Shown here in pieces: positions 51,351-60,610 of a stretch of DNA of 64,000 bases (position 1 is its first letter; every line of letters starts with the position of its first letter). A program made the translations under genes and the position numbers. Location: assembly GCA_963708805.1 (NCBI GenBank), contig CAVPUA010000001.1:620001-684000 (forward strand), written 5' to 3'. The notes under the pieces are model-generated. The model had not been told where the DNA came from, did not search any database, and worked only from the letters and a program-made list of their open reading frames with translations. This DNA is from CAVPUA01 sp963708805 (GTDB taxonomy: Bacteria > Actinomycetota > Actinomycetes > Mycobacteriales > Jatrophihabitantaceae).

Positions 51351-52325
51351 ATGCGACAACTCGACCGTCTCGGTTCGAGTTCGTCCGGCGGGTTCCGGCG
51401 TCTTGCTTTCGGCGTCTGCGCTGTTGTGCTGTCCGCAGTCACGCTCAGCGCCTGCTCGTCGGGTGGCCCGCCCTCGCCCGCGCGTACACCGTCCAGCACC
51501 TCGTCCAGCCCGGCCGAGCTGCCCGCAACCTCGTCGGCTCCGCCCCCCGCCGCGGCCTCCGCCACGCCGACCCCGAACCCGAGTCAGCTCACGGCCCAGG
51601 CCATCGCCCAATCACAGGCCCTGGTGGCCAACCAGCCGGCGGGTAGCTACTCGGTTGCCGCCGTCAACACCCAGACCGGAGCGTCGTACAGCGAGGGCGC
51701 GACGTCGGGGATGTGGACGGCCAGTGCCTACAAGCTGCTCGTCCTCGAGACGCTGCTGCTTCAACGACAAGGCAGCGGCGGGCTCACCAGCTCGCAGCAG
51801 CGCCTGGCCGTGCCGATGATCGAGCAGAGCAACAACGAGGACGGTTACGACCTGTTCGAAGCCGCCGGCGAGAACTCCGGGCTGGCGGCCGCGGTCGCGA
51901 AGTTCGGAATGACGAACACGACGATCGGCCGTACCGATCCCACGTTCACGACCACCAGCGCCAGCGACTACCTCGCCCTGCTGCGCAACCTCGTCGCGGC
52001 CGACAGTCCGCTGAATGCCGCGTCGCGGGCCTACGCGCTCGGGCTCATGCAGCACGTCGAGGCCGACCAGCGGTGGGGCGTCGGAGTGGTGGCCGACGCC
52101 GGTACGACGTTCGCCAACAAGAACGGCTGGTTGTCGATCGACAACTCCAACGGCAAGGGCGAGACCGACAACGGGCTGTGGGCGGTGACCAGCGTCGGCG
52201 TCGTCACGGTGAAAGGTCAGCAGCTGCTGATCGCCGTCTTCACCCAACACCAGAAGTCCATGGCGGCGGGCGTGAGCCTCGTCCAGGCGCTCGCCCAGGC
52301 CGTCACGCCGACCGTCGCGTACTAG
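51351..52325 (+). CDS. Class A beta-lactamase-related serine hydrolase, lipoprotein
   Basis: Intact at about 324 residues from ATG 51351. The lipobox LSAC follows a hydrophobic stretch, and a Pro/Ser/Thr linker of about 50 residues spans the wall. The catalytic SxxK is SAYK (MWTASAYKLLVLETL). An SxN-like motif is in EQSNNEDGYDLF and a K-x-G box is KNG (FANKNGWLSID), so the motif set is complete though KTG is altered to KNG. Such proteins may be beta-lactamases or DD-peptidase-like wall enzymes. The Glu of an omega loop is not evident, so true lactam hydrolysis is doubtful. Confidence 0.75.
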   Translation: MRQLDRLGSSSSGGFRRLAFGVCAVVLSAVTLSACSSGGPPSPARTPSSTSSSPAELPATSSAPPPAAASATPTPNPSQLTAQAIAQSQALVANQPAGSYSVAAVNTQTGASYSEGATSGMWTASAYKLLVLETLLLQRQGSGGLTSSQQRLAVPMIEQSNNEDGYDLFEAAGENSGLAAAVAKFGMTNTTIGRTDPTFTTTSASDYLALLRNLVAADSPLNAASRAYALGLMQHVEADQRWGVGVVADAGTTFANKNGWLSIDNSNGKGETDNGLWAVTSVGVVTVKGQQLLIAVFTQHQKSMAAGVSLVQALAQAVTPTVAY

Positions 52326-52339
52326 CCCGCAACGCACGA

Positions 52340-52370
52340 GAGCCGCGCCTCCGGACGGAGTGCGCGGCTC
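52340..52370. terminator. Bidirectional terminator between hydrolase gene and rpsT
   Basis: The 9-bp arms GAGCCGCGC / GCGCGGCTC enclose an inner CTCCG...GGAG hairpin. It lies between two convergent genes and serves both directions. Confidence 0.7.
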
Positions 52371-52386
52371 AGGTGGAGCGACAGGC

Positions 52387-52647
52387 TTAGAGCGAGTTCG
52401 CCTTCACGGCCATCGCCGACTTCTTGTTGGCGGCCTGGTTCGGGTGGATGACACCCGCGCTGGCGGCCTTGTCGAGCTTGCGCGAAGCGGACTGGAGCGC
52501 GACCAGCGCCTGCTCGCGGTCGCCGGCGTCGGCGGCCTCGCGGAACTGACGGACGGCCGTCTTCAGCGAGGACTTGACGCTCTTGTTGCGCAGCCGAGCC
52601 TTCTCGTTGGTGCCGATCCGCTTGATCTGGGACTTGATGTTCGCCAC
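52387..52647 (-). CDS. rpsT: 30S ribosomal protein S20
   Basis: Intact at 86 residues, MANIKSQIKRIGTNEKARLRNK with the typical Lys/Arg/Ala-rich three-helix composition. It binds the 5' domain of 16S rRNA. As elsewhere in actinobacteria it lies on the opposite strand to holA and lepA. Confidence 0.97.
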   Translation of the reverse strand: MANIKSQIKRIGTNEKARLRNKSVKSSLKTAVRQFREAADAGDREQALVALQSASRKLDKAASAGVIHPNQAANKKSAMAVKANSL

Positions 52648-52781
52648 GAAATGAGCCTCGAACTTCTGGTTGGATTGCCGATGGATTCGCCGATACTTCT
52701 GCGCGCAGCCCGAAATATGTGGGCGCGCAACCCCGCCAGGCTACCAGCGCGGCTCGGTCGGCCCCAAATCAGCGCCCAAAA

Positions 52782-53165
52782 TCAGGCGGTACGCGAGGTG
52801 ACCAGCTCGAAGCGCGTGTAGACGAACCGGCGCAGGCCGTCCTCGGTGCTGATGAGTTCGCTGACGGTCTGGTCGTCGGCGTCGTCCATCCCGATGGTGA
52901 GCGCTGTCCCGTTGTCGTCGAAATAGATCGGTTCGTCCACCGGGGCGACGTCGGTGACCTCGACGAGCACATAACGCCCGTCGAGCTGGGCGACGAAGTC
53001 GCGCAACTCGTTCTCGTCGTTCGGGACGTCCGAGACCTGGGCGTACACCGCGACCACTTGCTGCCAGTCGTCCTCGCCGGGGGAGAGGTTGACCAGGTCC
53101 CCCGGGCGCAGGGCCGCGGCGGGCAGGCGGAACGTCGTGACGGCACGAGGGTCGGGGCTGGTCAT
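52782..53165 (-). CDS. Conserved hypothetical protein, beta-rich
   Basis: 127 residues from ATG 53165, preferred because GAGAGG lies nine bases upstream; an ATG three codons earlier abuts that site. The product is acidic, with alternating strands (FRLPAAALRPGDLVNLSPGEDDWQQVVAVYAQV) and no signal peptide, membrane helix or Cys. The opening resembles small ASCH/Hint-like 'LRPGDLV' barrels but I do not assign a family. Intact and apparently monocistronic. Confidence 0.5.
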   Translation of the reverse strand: MTSPDPRAVTTFRLPAAALRPGDLVNLSPGEDDWQQVVAVYAQVSDVPNDENELRDFVAQLDGRYVLVEVTDVAPVDEPIYFDDNGTALTIGMDDADDQTVSELISTEDGLRRFVYTRFELVTSRTA

Positions 53166-53198
53166 GGCGGCCATCCTCTCAGACGGGCCGCGCGTGGC

Positions 53199-53803
53199 TC
53201 AGTTGGCGACGGTGAAGCGCGCGCGTTCGTGCTTGGGGGTCTCGATCTCGTCCACCAGAGCGACCGCGAAGTCCTCGGCCGAGATGCTGCGACCCGACCG
53301 GGTTCTCGTCGCCCACGACGTAGGCGCCGGTGCGCTCGCCCGGGGCGATGCACCGGGGCGGGAGAGAGGAACGTCCAGTTCGATCTCGGGGCCGAGCTCG
53401 CGCAGCGCGTCAAGCGCGGCTGCCGCGGCCAGGGACTCGGCCTGGTACTCCGGCGGGAACTCCGGGCGTGTCGACCAGGCGGACGCCCGGCGCGACGTAC
53501 AAGCTGCCGGCGCCGCCGACCACCAGCAGGCGGGTCGAGCCGACCGCATCGGCCAGGGTCAGCACGTCGCCAGGAAACGTCGACGGGTCGCCGCCGGGCT
53601 CGCGGCTCGGTCCGAGCGCCGACACGACCACGTCGTGCTCGGCCGCGATCGGGCCGACCTGGGCCGCATCGGTGGCGTCGACCGCGCCGCACGCCCTCGC
53701 CGCCGCGACGCGAGAACGCGTTGACCTCGTGGCCGCGGGAGCGGGCTTCGGTCACGATCCGCGAACCGACCATGCCGGTGCCGCCGAACACTGCGATCTT
53801 CAT
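53199..53803 (-). CDS. NAD(P)H-binding Rossmann-fold protein (atypical SDR); frame interrupted
   Basis: About 205 residues. It starts MKIAVFGGTGMVGSRIVTEARSRGHEV, with the GxxGxxG dinucleotide motif. VVSALGPS and LLVVGGAGSLYVAPG are typical of atypical SDRs of the NmrA/NAD(P)H-binding group. The end is DFAVALVDEIETPKHERARFTVAN. Breaks lie near 53700, 53465, 53355 and 53300. It is divergent from an HxlR-type regulator with an 83-base shared spacer, a common redox-responsive pair. Confidence 0.8.
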
Positions 53804-53842
53804 GTCGTCTCCTCGAGTGGTCTCACTAGCTTCGCCTTGACG

Positions 53843-53857
53843 GTAACCATTGGTAAC
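53843..53857. promoter_or_regulatory. Putative operator shared by SDR and HxlR genes
   Basis: GTAACCATTGGTAAC is a 15-base near-palindrome with six of seven arm positions paired. It also reads as two GGTAAC direct repeats ten bases apart. It lies midway in the divergent spacer, where an autoregulating HxlR dimer would bind. Confidence 0.45.
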
Positions 53858-53886
53858 TGGGTTCCGCAAAGTGCCATACTTACCTC

Positions 53887-54267
53887 GTGGGAACCAACTG
53901 GACGGCCCGAGCCAGAACTGCCGGCAACACGTTCGATCCCGACTGCCCGAGCCGGGTCATCCTCGACCGCATCGGTGACAAGTGGACGGTGCTCGTCGTC
54001 CAGGCACTGAGCGCGGGCACCCTGCGCTTCTCGCAGCTGCGGACTCAGGTGGGCGGCGTCGCGCCCAAGGTGCTGACCCAGACGCTGCGATCGCTCGAAC
54101 GAGACGGGTTGATCACCCGCAAGGTCTACGCCCAGGTTCCGCCGAAGGTCGAATACCGGCTCACCCCGCTGGGCCGCTCGCTTCTGGGACCGCTTCGCGC
54201 GCTCAACGACTGGGCCGAAGGGCACATCAGCGCCGTCCTGGCCGCGCGCGAGCGGGCGGACGCCTGA
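53887..54267 (+). CDS. HxlR family winged-helix transcriptional regulator
   Basis: Intact at 126 residues. CPSRVILDRIGDKWTVLVVQALSAGTLRFSQLRTQVGGVAPKVLTQTLRSLERDGLITRKVY is the HxlR DNA-binding domain, with the N-terminal Cys that senses oxidants or electrophiles in several relatives. It is divergent from the SDR gene, which is its most likely target. GTG start. Confidence 0.92.
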   Translation: MGTNWTARARTAGNTFDPDCPSRVILDRIGDKWTVLVVQALSAGTLRFSQLRTQVGGVAPKVLTQTLRSLERDGLITRKVYAQVPPKVEYRLTPLGRSLLGPLRALNDWAEGHISAVLAARERADA

Positions 54268-54332
54268 GCCGAGTCGTGCGAGAATTGGGTGCAGACCCGC
54301 TATCCGGCCGGAACGTATCGAGAAAGTACTCA

Positions 54333-56146
54333 GTGACCAAGCGCACCGACCCCGCGATCATCCGCAACTTCTGCATCATCGCTCACATCGACCACGGCAA
54401 GTCGACGCTGGCCGATCGGATGCTGCAGTTGACCGGTGTCGTCGATGCTCGCTCGGCCAAGCCGCAGTACCTCGACCGGATGGACATCGAGCGCGAGCGC
54501 GGGATCACGATCAAAGCTCAGAACGTCCGGATGCCGTGGACGAGTCGCGAGACCGGTGTCGAGTACGTCCTGCACATGATCGACACGCCCGGCCACGTCG
54601 ACTTCACCTACGAGGTGTCCCGATCGCTGGCGGCCTGCGAGGGGGCCGTGCTGCTGGTCGACGCCGCGCAGGGCATCGAGGCCCAGACGCTCGCGAACCT
54701 GTACCTGGCCCTGGAGAACGATCTGCACATCATTCCGGTGCTGAACAAGATCGACCTGCCGGCCGCCCAACCCGAGCAGTACGCCGCGGAGATCGCCCAC
54801 ATCATCGGCTGTGAGCCCGACGACGTGCTGCGCGTCAGCGCGAAGACCGGGCAGGGCGTCGATGCGCTGCTCGACCTGATCTGCCGCGACATCCCGGCGC
54901 CGGTCGGGGACCCGGACGCCCCGCCCCGCGCGATGATCTTCGACTCCGTCTACGACATCTACCGCGGCGTGATCACCTACATCCGGGTGATCGACGGCGA
55001 GTTCACGCCCCGCGAGCGGATCAAGATGATGTCGACCGGCGCCGTCCACGAACTGCTCGAGATCGGCGTGATCTCGCCCGAACCGGTGCCCACCAAGGGA
55101 CTCGGCGTGGGCGAGGTCGGCTACCTGATCACCGGCGTGAAGGACGTCCGCCAGTCGCGCGTCGGCGACACGGTCACCGATCAGGCCAAGCCGGCAAGCC
55201 AGTCGCTCGGGCGGCTACCGCGACCCGAAGCCGATGGTCTACTCGGGCCTCTATCCCCTGGACGGCTCGGACTACCCCGTGCTGCGCGACGCGCTCGACC
55301 GGCTGCGGCTCAACGACGCCGCACTCGTGTACGAGCCCGAGTCGAGCGCCGCGCTCGGCTTCGGGTTCCGCTGCGGCTTCCTCGGGTCTGCTGCACCTCG
55401 AGATCACCCGCGACCGCCTGGAGCGCGAGTTCGACCTCGACCTGATCAGCACCGCTCCCAACGTCGTCTACCGCGTCGTCCTCGAGGACGGCACCGAACA
55501 CGTCGTCACCAACCCGTCCGACTGGCCGTCGGGCCAGAAGATCGCCGAGATCTTCGAGCCGGTCACCAAGTCGATGATCATCGCGCCCAGCGAGTACATC
55601 GGCGCGATCATGGAACTGTGCCAGGAGCGGCGTGGATCGCTGCTGGGCATGGACTATCTGTCCGAGAGCCGGGTCGAACTGCGTTACATGTTGCCGCTGG
55701 GCGAGATCATCTTCGACTTCTTCGACCAGTTGAAATCCCGCACTCGCGGCTACGCCAGCCTCGACTACGAGGAGTCGGGCGAGGCGCCCGGCGACCTCGT
55801 CAAGGTCGACATCCTGCTGCAGGGCGAGCCGGTCGACGCCTTCTCGGCCATCATCCACAAGGACAAGGCGTACGGGTACGGCACGTCGATGACGTCCAAG
55901 CTGCGCAAGCTGATCCCGCGCCAGCAGTTCGAGGTGCCGATCCAGGCCGCGATCGGCGCCCGGGTGATCGCCCGCGAGAACATCAGCGCGATCCGCAAGG
56001 ACGTGCTGGCCAAGTGCTACGGCGGTGACATCACCCGCAAGCGCAAGCTGCTCGAGAAGCAGAAGGAAGGCAAGAAGCGGATGAAGATGGTCGGCCGCGT
56101 CGAGGTGCCGCAGGAGGCGTTCATCGCCGCGCTCTCGACCGAATGA
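54333..56146 (+). CDS. lepA: Elongation factor 4 (LepA); frame interrupted
   Basis: Translational GTPase that back-translocates or aids initiation. G1 is AHIDHGKST, G3 DTPGH and G4 NKIDLP. Domains II-III, the unique C-terminal domain and YGGDITRKRKLLEKQKEGKKRMK follow. Two breaks lie at about 55191 and 55387 (ggg+T before ctg); bridging gives GFLGLLHLEITRDRLER and about 604 residues. GTG start at 54333. Its order upstream of hemW is conserved, although six other genes intervene here. Confidence 0.95.
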
Positions 56147-56166
56147 AGAGGTCAAGAAGTAGCGGA

Positions 56167-56601
56167 CTACGGGACGACGGTCACGGGCCAGCGCGCGAGT
56201 TTGACCAGATGCACGGCCAGCGAGCCGATCAGCCGGTGACCCGCCTGCGTCGACGCGCCGACGACCAACGCGTCGACCCTGAGCTCTTCGGCCAGTTTCA
56301 CCATCGCCTTGAACGGATTGCCCTCGCGCTCGACGAACTCGATCGTGATGCCCAGGCGGGAGGCGCCCTCCTCGGCCTCGCCGCGCAGGTCGGCCGACGT
56401 CATGTCCTGCACCTCGCGCATGCCCATGTAGGCGGCCGGATTGGTGGCGGCGAGACCGATCGTCCGGACGAACAGCACGACCAGCCGGGCGTTCTGCCGG
56501 CGCACCAGACCGGCGGCGTAGGCGGCGGCCCGCAACGAGGTGTCGCTGCCGTCCACGCCGACGAGGATCGTCGACGGGCCGTCGGTGCCGAGTTCGAACA
56601 C
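56167..56601 (-). CDS. Universal stress protein family
   Basis: Intact at 144 residues. TILVGVDGSDTSLRAAAYAAGLVRRQNARLVVL is the Usp opening. The C-terminal nucleotide motif is imperfect (VVGASTQAGHRLIGSLAVHLV against G-2x-G-9x-G-S), so ATP binding is uncertain. It is three bases downstream of the dehydrogenase gene on the same strand. Confidence 0.85.
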   Translation of the reverse strand: MFELGTDGPSTILVGVDGSDTSLRAAAYAAGLVRRQNARLVVLFVRTIGLAATNPAAYMGMREVQDMTSADLRGEAEEGASRLGITIEFVEREGNPFKAMVKLAEELRVDALVVGASTQAGHRLIGSLAVHLVKLARWPVTVVP

Positions 56602-56604
56602 GAC

Positions 56605-57577
56605 CTAGAACTCGATCACGATCTTGCCGACGAGGTCGCCGCCGGCCATTGCGGCCAGCCCCTGCTCGATCGCATCGAGGGCAATCGTGCGGTCGATCAG
56701 CGGGCGCAGGCCGGTGTCGCCGAGGAAGGTCATCAGGTCCTGCAACTCGGCGCGGGTTCCCATCGTCGAACCGATCACCTGCAACTGCAGGAAGAAGATT
56801 CGCGAGAGATCGGCGGGCGGATTCGAGCCGGTCGTGGCCCCCGAGATGATGATCTTGCCGCCGGGCTTGAGCGACTTCAGCGAATGTGACCAGGTGACCT
56901 CGCCGATCGTCTCCATCACGGCGTCGACCCGTTCCGGCAGCCGGGCTCCCGTCGCGAACGCCTGGTGGGCGCCGAGTTCGAGCGCCCGCTGCTGCTTGGC
57001 GTCGGTGCGGGCGGTCGCCCAGACCCGAAAGCCCGCAGCCCGGGCGAGCGAGATCGCCGCGGTGGCCACGCCGCCCGACGCTCCTTGGACCAGGACGGTC
57101 TGGCCGGGACGAAGCTGGGCCTTCACGAACAGCATGCGGTAGGCGGTGAGCCACGCCGTCGACAGGCACGCGGCCTCGCGCGAACGACAGATCGGCCGGC
57201 TTGGGCAGCAGGTTGACGGTCGGGACGATCACGTACTCGGCGAGCGACCCCTGGTGCTTCTCCGACAAGCAGCGTGCGGCCCGGATCAAGCGTCTCGTCG
57301 CCGCGCCAGCCGTCGGAGGCGATCACCGAGTGCACGACCACCTCGTCGCCGGTCGCGGTGTCGACGCCGGCCGCGTCGCAGCCCGAGGATCATCGGCAGC
57401 CGCTCGGCGGTGATGCCCGACCCCGCGCAGCGTCCAGAGGTCGTGGTGGTTGAGGCTGGCCGCCTTGACGGCGACCTTGCTCCAGCCGGCCGGCACCGAC
57501 GGTTCGGGGCGCTCGCCGATCACCAGGCCGGCCAGCGGCTCGTCGGGGTTGATCGACTCGGCGTAGGCGGCGCGCAT
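56605..57577 (-). CDS. Zinc-independent MDR-family quinone oxidoreductase/alcohol dehydrogenase; frame interrupted
   Basis: About 320 residues. The N-terminal GroES-like domain (WSKVAVKAASLNHHDLWTLRGVG) precedes the NADPH-binding Rossmann fold (VLVQGASGGVATAAISLARAAGFRVWATARTD). The C terminus ends GGDLVGKIVIEF. Catalytic-zinc Cys ligands are not seen, which favours a quinone-reductase-like member. Breaks lie near 57415, 57375, 57268 and 57182. The substrate is unknown. Confidence 0.85.
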
Positions 57578-57601
57578 GCCCGCGACCTTACCCAGCCGCG
57601 C

Positions 57602-57868
57602 TCAGGCGGTCAGCTCGGCCGGTGCGCTGGCCAGTGCGCCCTGGATCGCCGCGACGAGCTGGCGGGCGGATTCGGCCGTCAGCTCGAGCGCCACCCGGGC
57701 CGACGGGCCGCGGGACGGATCGGCGAAGTCGATGTTGAGGCTGTGCTCGACCATCGCATGCACCGGATGATCGAAGTAGACGGTCGCGTGTTGACGTGGA
57801 ACCAGCTGCCGTTCGGGACCCTTGGCGCTGCCGTCGACCTCGGCCTGCAGGGTCGCGTAGGTGCACAT
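57602..57868 (-). CDS. DUF6295-like small protein
   Basis: 88 residues, MCTYATLQAEVDGSAKG then ATVYFDHPVHAMVEHSLNIDF and SARVALELTAESARQLV. This matches the small actinobacterial family I know as DUF6295; its role is unknown. It contains three His in the YFDHP.H..VEH segment that could bind a metal or cofactor. Its ATG overlaps the stop of the dienelactone-hydrolase gene by one base, implying coupled synthesis. Confidence 0.7.
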   Translation of the reverse strand: MCTYATLQAEVDGSAKGPERQLVPRQHATVYFDHPVHAMVEHSLNIDFADPSRGPSARVALELTAESARQLVAAIQGALASAPAELTA

Positions 57869-58605
57869 CAGAGGTACTTCCCGTAGAAGTCGGCGATGCG
57901 TTCCCAGCCGTCGTTGGCGGCCGCGACGCGGTAGGACGGACGGTCGACGGCGAAGAACGCGTGGCCGGCGTCGTCGTAGCGGTGGAACTCGTACGGCTTG
58001 TCGTTGGCCTGCAGGATCTGCTCGAACTCGTCGACCTGGGCCGGCGAGGGGTAGGAGTCCTCGTTGCCGAACAGGCCGAGCACCGGGCAGCGCAGGTTCG
58101 GCAGTTGGTCGACCAGGTTCGTCACCTTCAGCGGAAACCCCTCGGGCGGCGTACCGGTGACGAACGCGCCGTAGCAGTCGACGGCGGCGTCGAGATCGAG
58201 GTTGCACGCGGCCAGCACGCTCTGGCGACCGCCCGAGCAGTAGCCGATCACGCCGACCTTGCCGTTCGAACTCGGCAACGAGCGCAGGTAGGCCGCCACA
58301 CCCGCGACGTCGCCGACCAGCCGCTCGTCGGGGATGCCGCCGTTGGCGCGGGCCATGGCCGCCGCGTCGTCCGGCGACGCGTCCGGTGCCTCGCGCCAGT
58401 ACAGGTTGGGGCAGATGGCGTCGTAGCCCATCGTGGCGAAGCGTCGGACGATCTCCTTGGTGGCGCGGTCGTAGCCGGGCAGATGGTGGATCACCACCAC
58501 GCCGCCACGTGACTCGTCGCCGTGCGGCTGGGCGAGATAGGCCTGGATGTCGTCGGCGCCGTGGCCGGAGACGAGGACGGATTCTGCGCGCAATGATTCG
58601 GTCAC
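57868..58605 (-). CDS. Dienelactone hydrolase family protein
   Basis: Intact at 245 residues, alpha/beta hydrolase fold. The nucleophile is a Cys in GYCSGG, as in true dienelactone hydrolases, rather than Ser. The acid lies in FGNEDSYPS and the His in DAGHAFF. Dienelactone hydrolases act in the modified ortho pathway, but no other genes of that pathway are near, so the substrate is open. First gene of a two-gene unit with the DUF6295-like protein. Confidence 0.9.
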   Translation of the reverse strand: MTESLRAESVLVSGHGADDIQAYLAQPHGDESRGGVVVIHHLPGYDRATKEIVRRFATMGYDAICPNLYWREAPDASPDDAAAMARANGGIPDERLVGDVAGVAAYLRSLPSSNGKVGVIGYCSGGRQSVLAACNLDLDAAVDCYGAFVTGTPPEGFPLKVTNLVDQLPNLRCPVLGLFGNEDSYPSPAQVDEFEQILQANDKPYEFHRYDDAGHAFFAVDRPSYRVAAANDGWERIADFYGKYL

Positions 58606-58655
58606 GACCTAGATCGAATCATGCGCGGCTGGGCCGGCGTCTTAGAGTCCCTGCC

Positions 58656-59066
58656 GTGCCCCGTCGTCGAGTCCGCCGCCCGCTGCTGGCGCTCATCGCG
58701 CTGCTGGTGGTGCTGGGCGTCGGCTACGCGGTCGACCAGACACATTCGACGTCGCATCCGAGCGCCCAGGCGACCGGCACGTCGCAGGAGGTCGCGCTGT
58801 CGTCGCTGCCCGTGCAGGCCGCGCAGACCGTCGCCCTGATCAAGAAGGGCGGCCCGTTTCCGTACCCGCACAACGACGGGGTGGTCTTCTCGAACAACGA
58901 GCATCGGCTGCCGCGGGAGTCGAGCGGCTACTACCACGAGTACACCGTGCCGACGCCGGGCGCCTCGACCCGCGGTACGCGCCGGATCATCACCGGGAAG
59001 GCCGGCGAGTTCTACTACACCGGCGATCACTACGAGCACTTCGAGCGAGTGGACGTGGCCCGATGA
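58656..59066 (+). CDS. Secreted guanyl-specific ribonuclease (RNase Sa/barnase type)
   Basis: 136 residues from GTG 58656. A signal peptide (PLLALIALLVVLGVGYAVDQ) and short linker precede a domain very like RNase Sa: FPYPHNDGVVFSNNEHRLP, SGYYHEYTVPTPGASTRGTRRIITG and YYTGDHYEHF. The catalytic Glu, Arg and His of the microbial ribonucleases correspond to NNEHRLP, RGTRRI and GDHYEHF. It cleaves single-stranded RNA 3' of guanosine. The stop overlaps the inhibitor start (ATGA). Confidence 0.93.
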   Translation: MPRRRVRRPLLALIALLVVLGVGYAVDQTHSTSHPSAQATGTSQEVALSSLPVQAAQTVALIKKGGPFPYPHNDGVVFSNNEHRLPRESSGYYHEYTVPTPGASTRGTRRIITGKAGEFYYTGDHYEHFERVDVAR

Positions 59067-59313
59067 CGGCCAAACGCGATGCGATCAGGTCGATCTACGA
59101 CCAGGTGGACGCTCCGGACTGGGCGGCGACGAACCTGGACGCGCTGGCCGACGTCCTGCGCGACCTGTCCTGGTTGCCCCCCGGGCCGGTGGCGGTCGAA
59201 CTGGTCGCCGAGTGCGGCTCTGGACCCGGCCGACCGGCTGCGATCTCGAGCGCGTGTTGCGACACGCCGTGCGCGAGACGGCCCACGGGCCGCGCCCGGT
59301 CACCCTGGCGTGA
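59063..59313 (+). CDS. Barstar family ribonuclease inhibitor; frame interrupted
   Basis: About 83 residues when two additional bases (near 59218 and 59244) are removed. APDWAATNLDALADVLRDLSWLPPGPVAVELV is the barstar helix and loop that plug the RNase active site, and the end reads LERVLRHAVRETAHGPRPVTLA. It has no signal peptide, so it protects the cytoplasm of the producer. Translationally coupled to the RNase. Confidence 0.88.
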
Positions 59314-59327
59314 CGCACACTTGATGC

Positions 59328-60550
59328 GTGCCATCTGCCCTGCCTGCCGGTGATCCGGCCCCGCCCGACGGTCGGCTGACCCGTTCGGTCGTGGCCGGCG
59401 GCCGCCGACGTCCCGTTCGGCATCTACGTCCACATCCCGTTCTGCCAGACCCGCTGCGGTTACTGCGACTTCAACACCTACACCGCACTCGAACTGGGCG
59501 GCAGCGTCACTCGTGGCACGCTACGCCGACACCCTGCTGCTCGAGCTGCGCCTGGCCCGCGACGTGCTGCGCTACGGCGATCCCGTCGTCTCGACGATCT
59601 TCTTCGGCGGCGGCACGCCGACCCTGCTCCCGGCTGAGCATCTCGGGCTGATCGTCGGCGAGATCAACGAACTGTTCGACGTCGCACCCGACGTCGAGAT
59701 CACCACCGAGGCCAACCCCGAGTCGGTGACGCCGTCGTACCTGGCCCGACTGCGGGAGGCCGGCTTCAACCGGATCTCGATCGGCATGCAGTCGGCGGTG
59801 CCGCACGTGCTCGAGGTGCTCGATCGCACGCACCGCCCCGGGCGGCCGGAAGAGGTGGTCGCCGAAGCGCGCGCGGCCGGGTTCGAGCACGTCAACCTGG
59901 ACCTGATCTACGGCACCCCCCGCGAGACCGAAGCCGACTGGCAGGCCTCGCTCGACGCCGCCATCGCCGCGGGACCCGATCACATCAGTGCGTATGCCCT
60001 CGTCGTCGAGGAGGGCACGGCCCTGGCCCGCCAGGTCGCGCAGGGCGTGGTCGAGGCGCCGGACGACGACGTGGCGGCCGACCGCTACGTCCAGGCCGAC
60101 GAGACGCTCGCGGCGGCCGGCTTCGACTGGTACGAGGTGTCGAACTGGGCGACGTCCGAGGCGGCCCGCTGCCATCACAACGAGCTGTACTGGGGCGACG
60201 CCAACTGGTGGGGAGCCGGACCGGGCGCACACAGCCATGTCGGTGGGGTGCGCTGGTGGAACGTCAAGCATCCGGCGCGGTACGCGGCCATGATCGAGGG
60301 CGGACAGAGCCCGGCGGCCGCGCGCGAAACCCTGGACGAGGCCGCCCGGCAGCTCGAACGGATCATGCTCAACGTCCGGCGCCGCGAGGGCGTCTCGATG
60401 CTGGACGTGGCCGAGGCGGCACGCGTCAAGGTGCCGCAACTGGTGCGCTGGGGCCTGGTCGAGGCGGGGCCGTTCGACGCCGGCCGGGTCGTGTTGACCC
60501 AGCGCGGGCGCCTGATGGCCGACGCGGTCGTGCGCGAACTGACGGACTGA
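59328..60550 (+). CDS. hemW: Radical SAM heme chaperone HemW; frame interrupted
   Basis: About 405 residues. The radical SAM motif is in YVHIPFCQTRCGYCDFNTYT (CxxxCxxC). IFFGGGTPTLLPAEHL, HVNLDLIYGTPRE and the C-terminal HemW domain follow. HemW (formerly HemN-like) binds heme and delivers it to membrane enzymes. Breaks lie at about 59401 (ggc+G) and 59508-59509 (gtc+A). GTG start at 59328. Neighbour of hrcA-dnaJ as in most actinobacteria. Confidence 0.93.
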
Positions 60551-60610
60551 TCCCTGTCGATCAACTCGTCGTGGTCGATAGGCGGCCGCAACGCACTAGA
60601 TCAAGACCGG

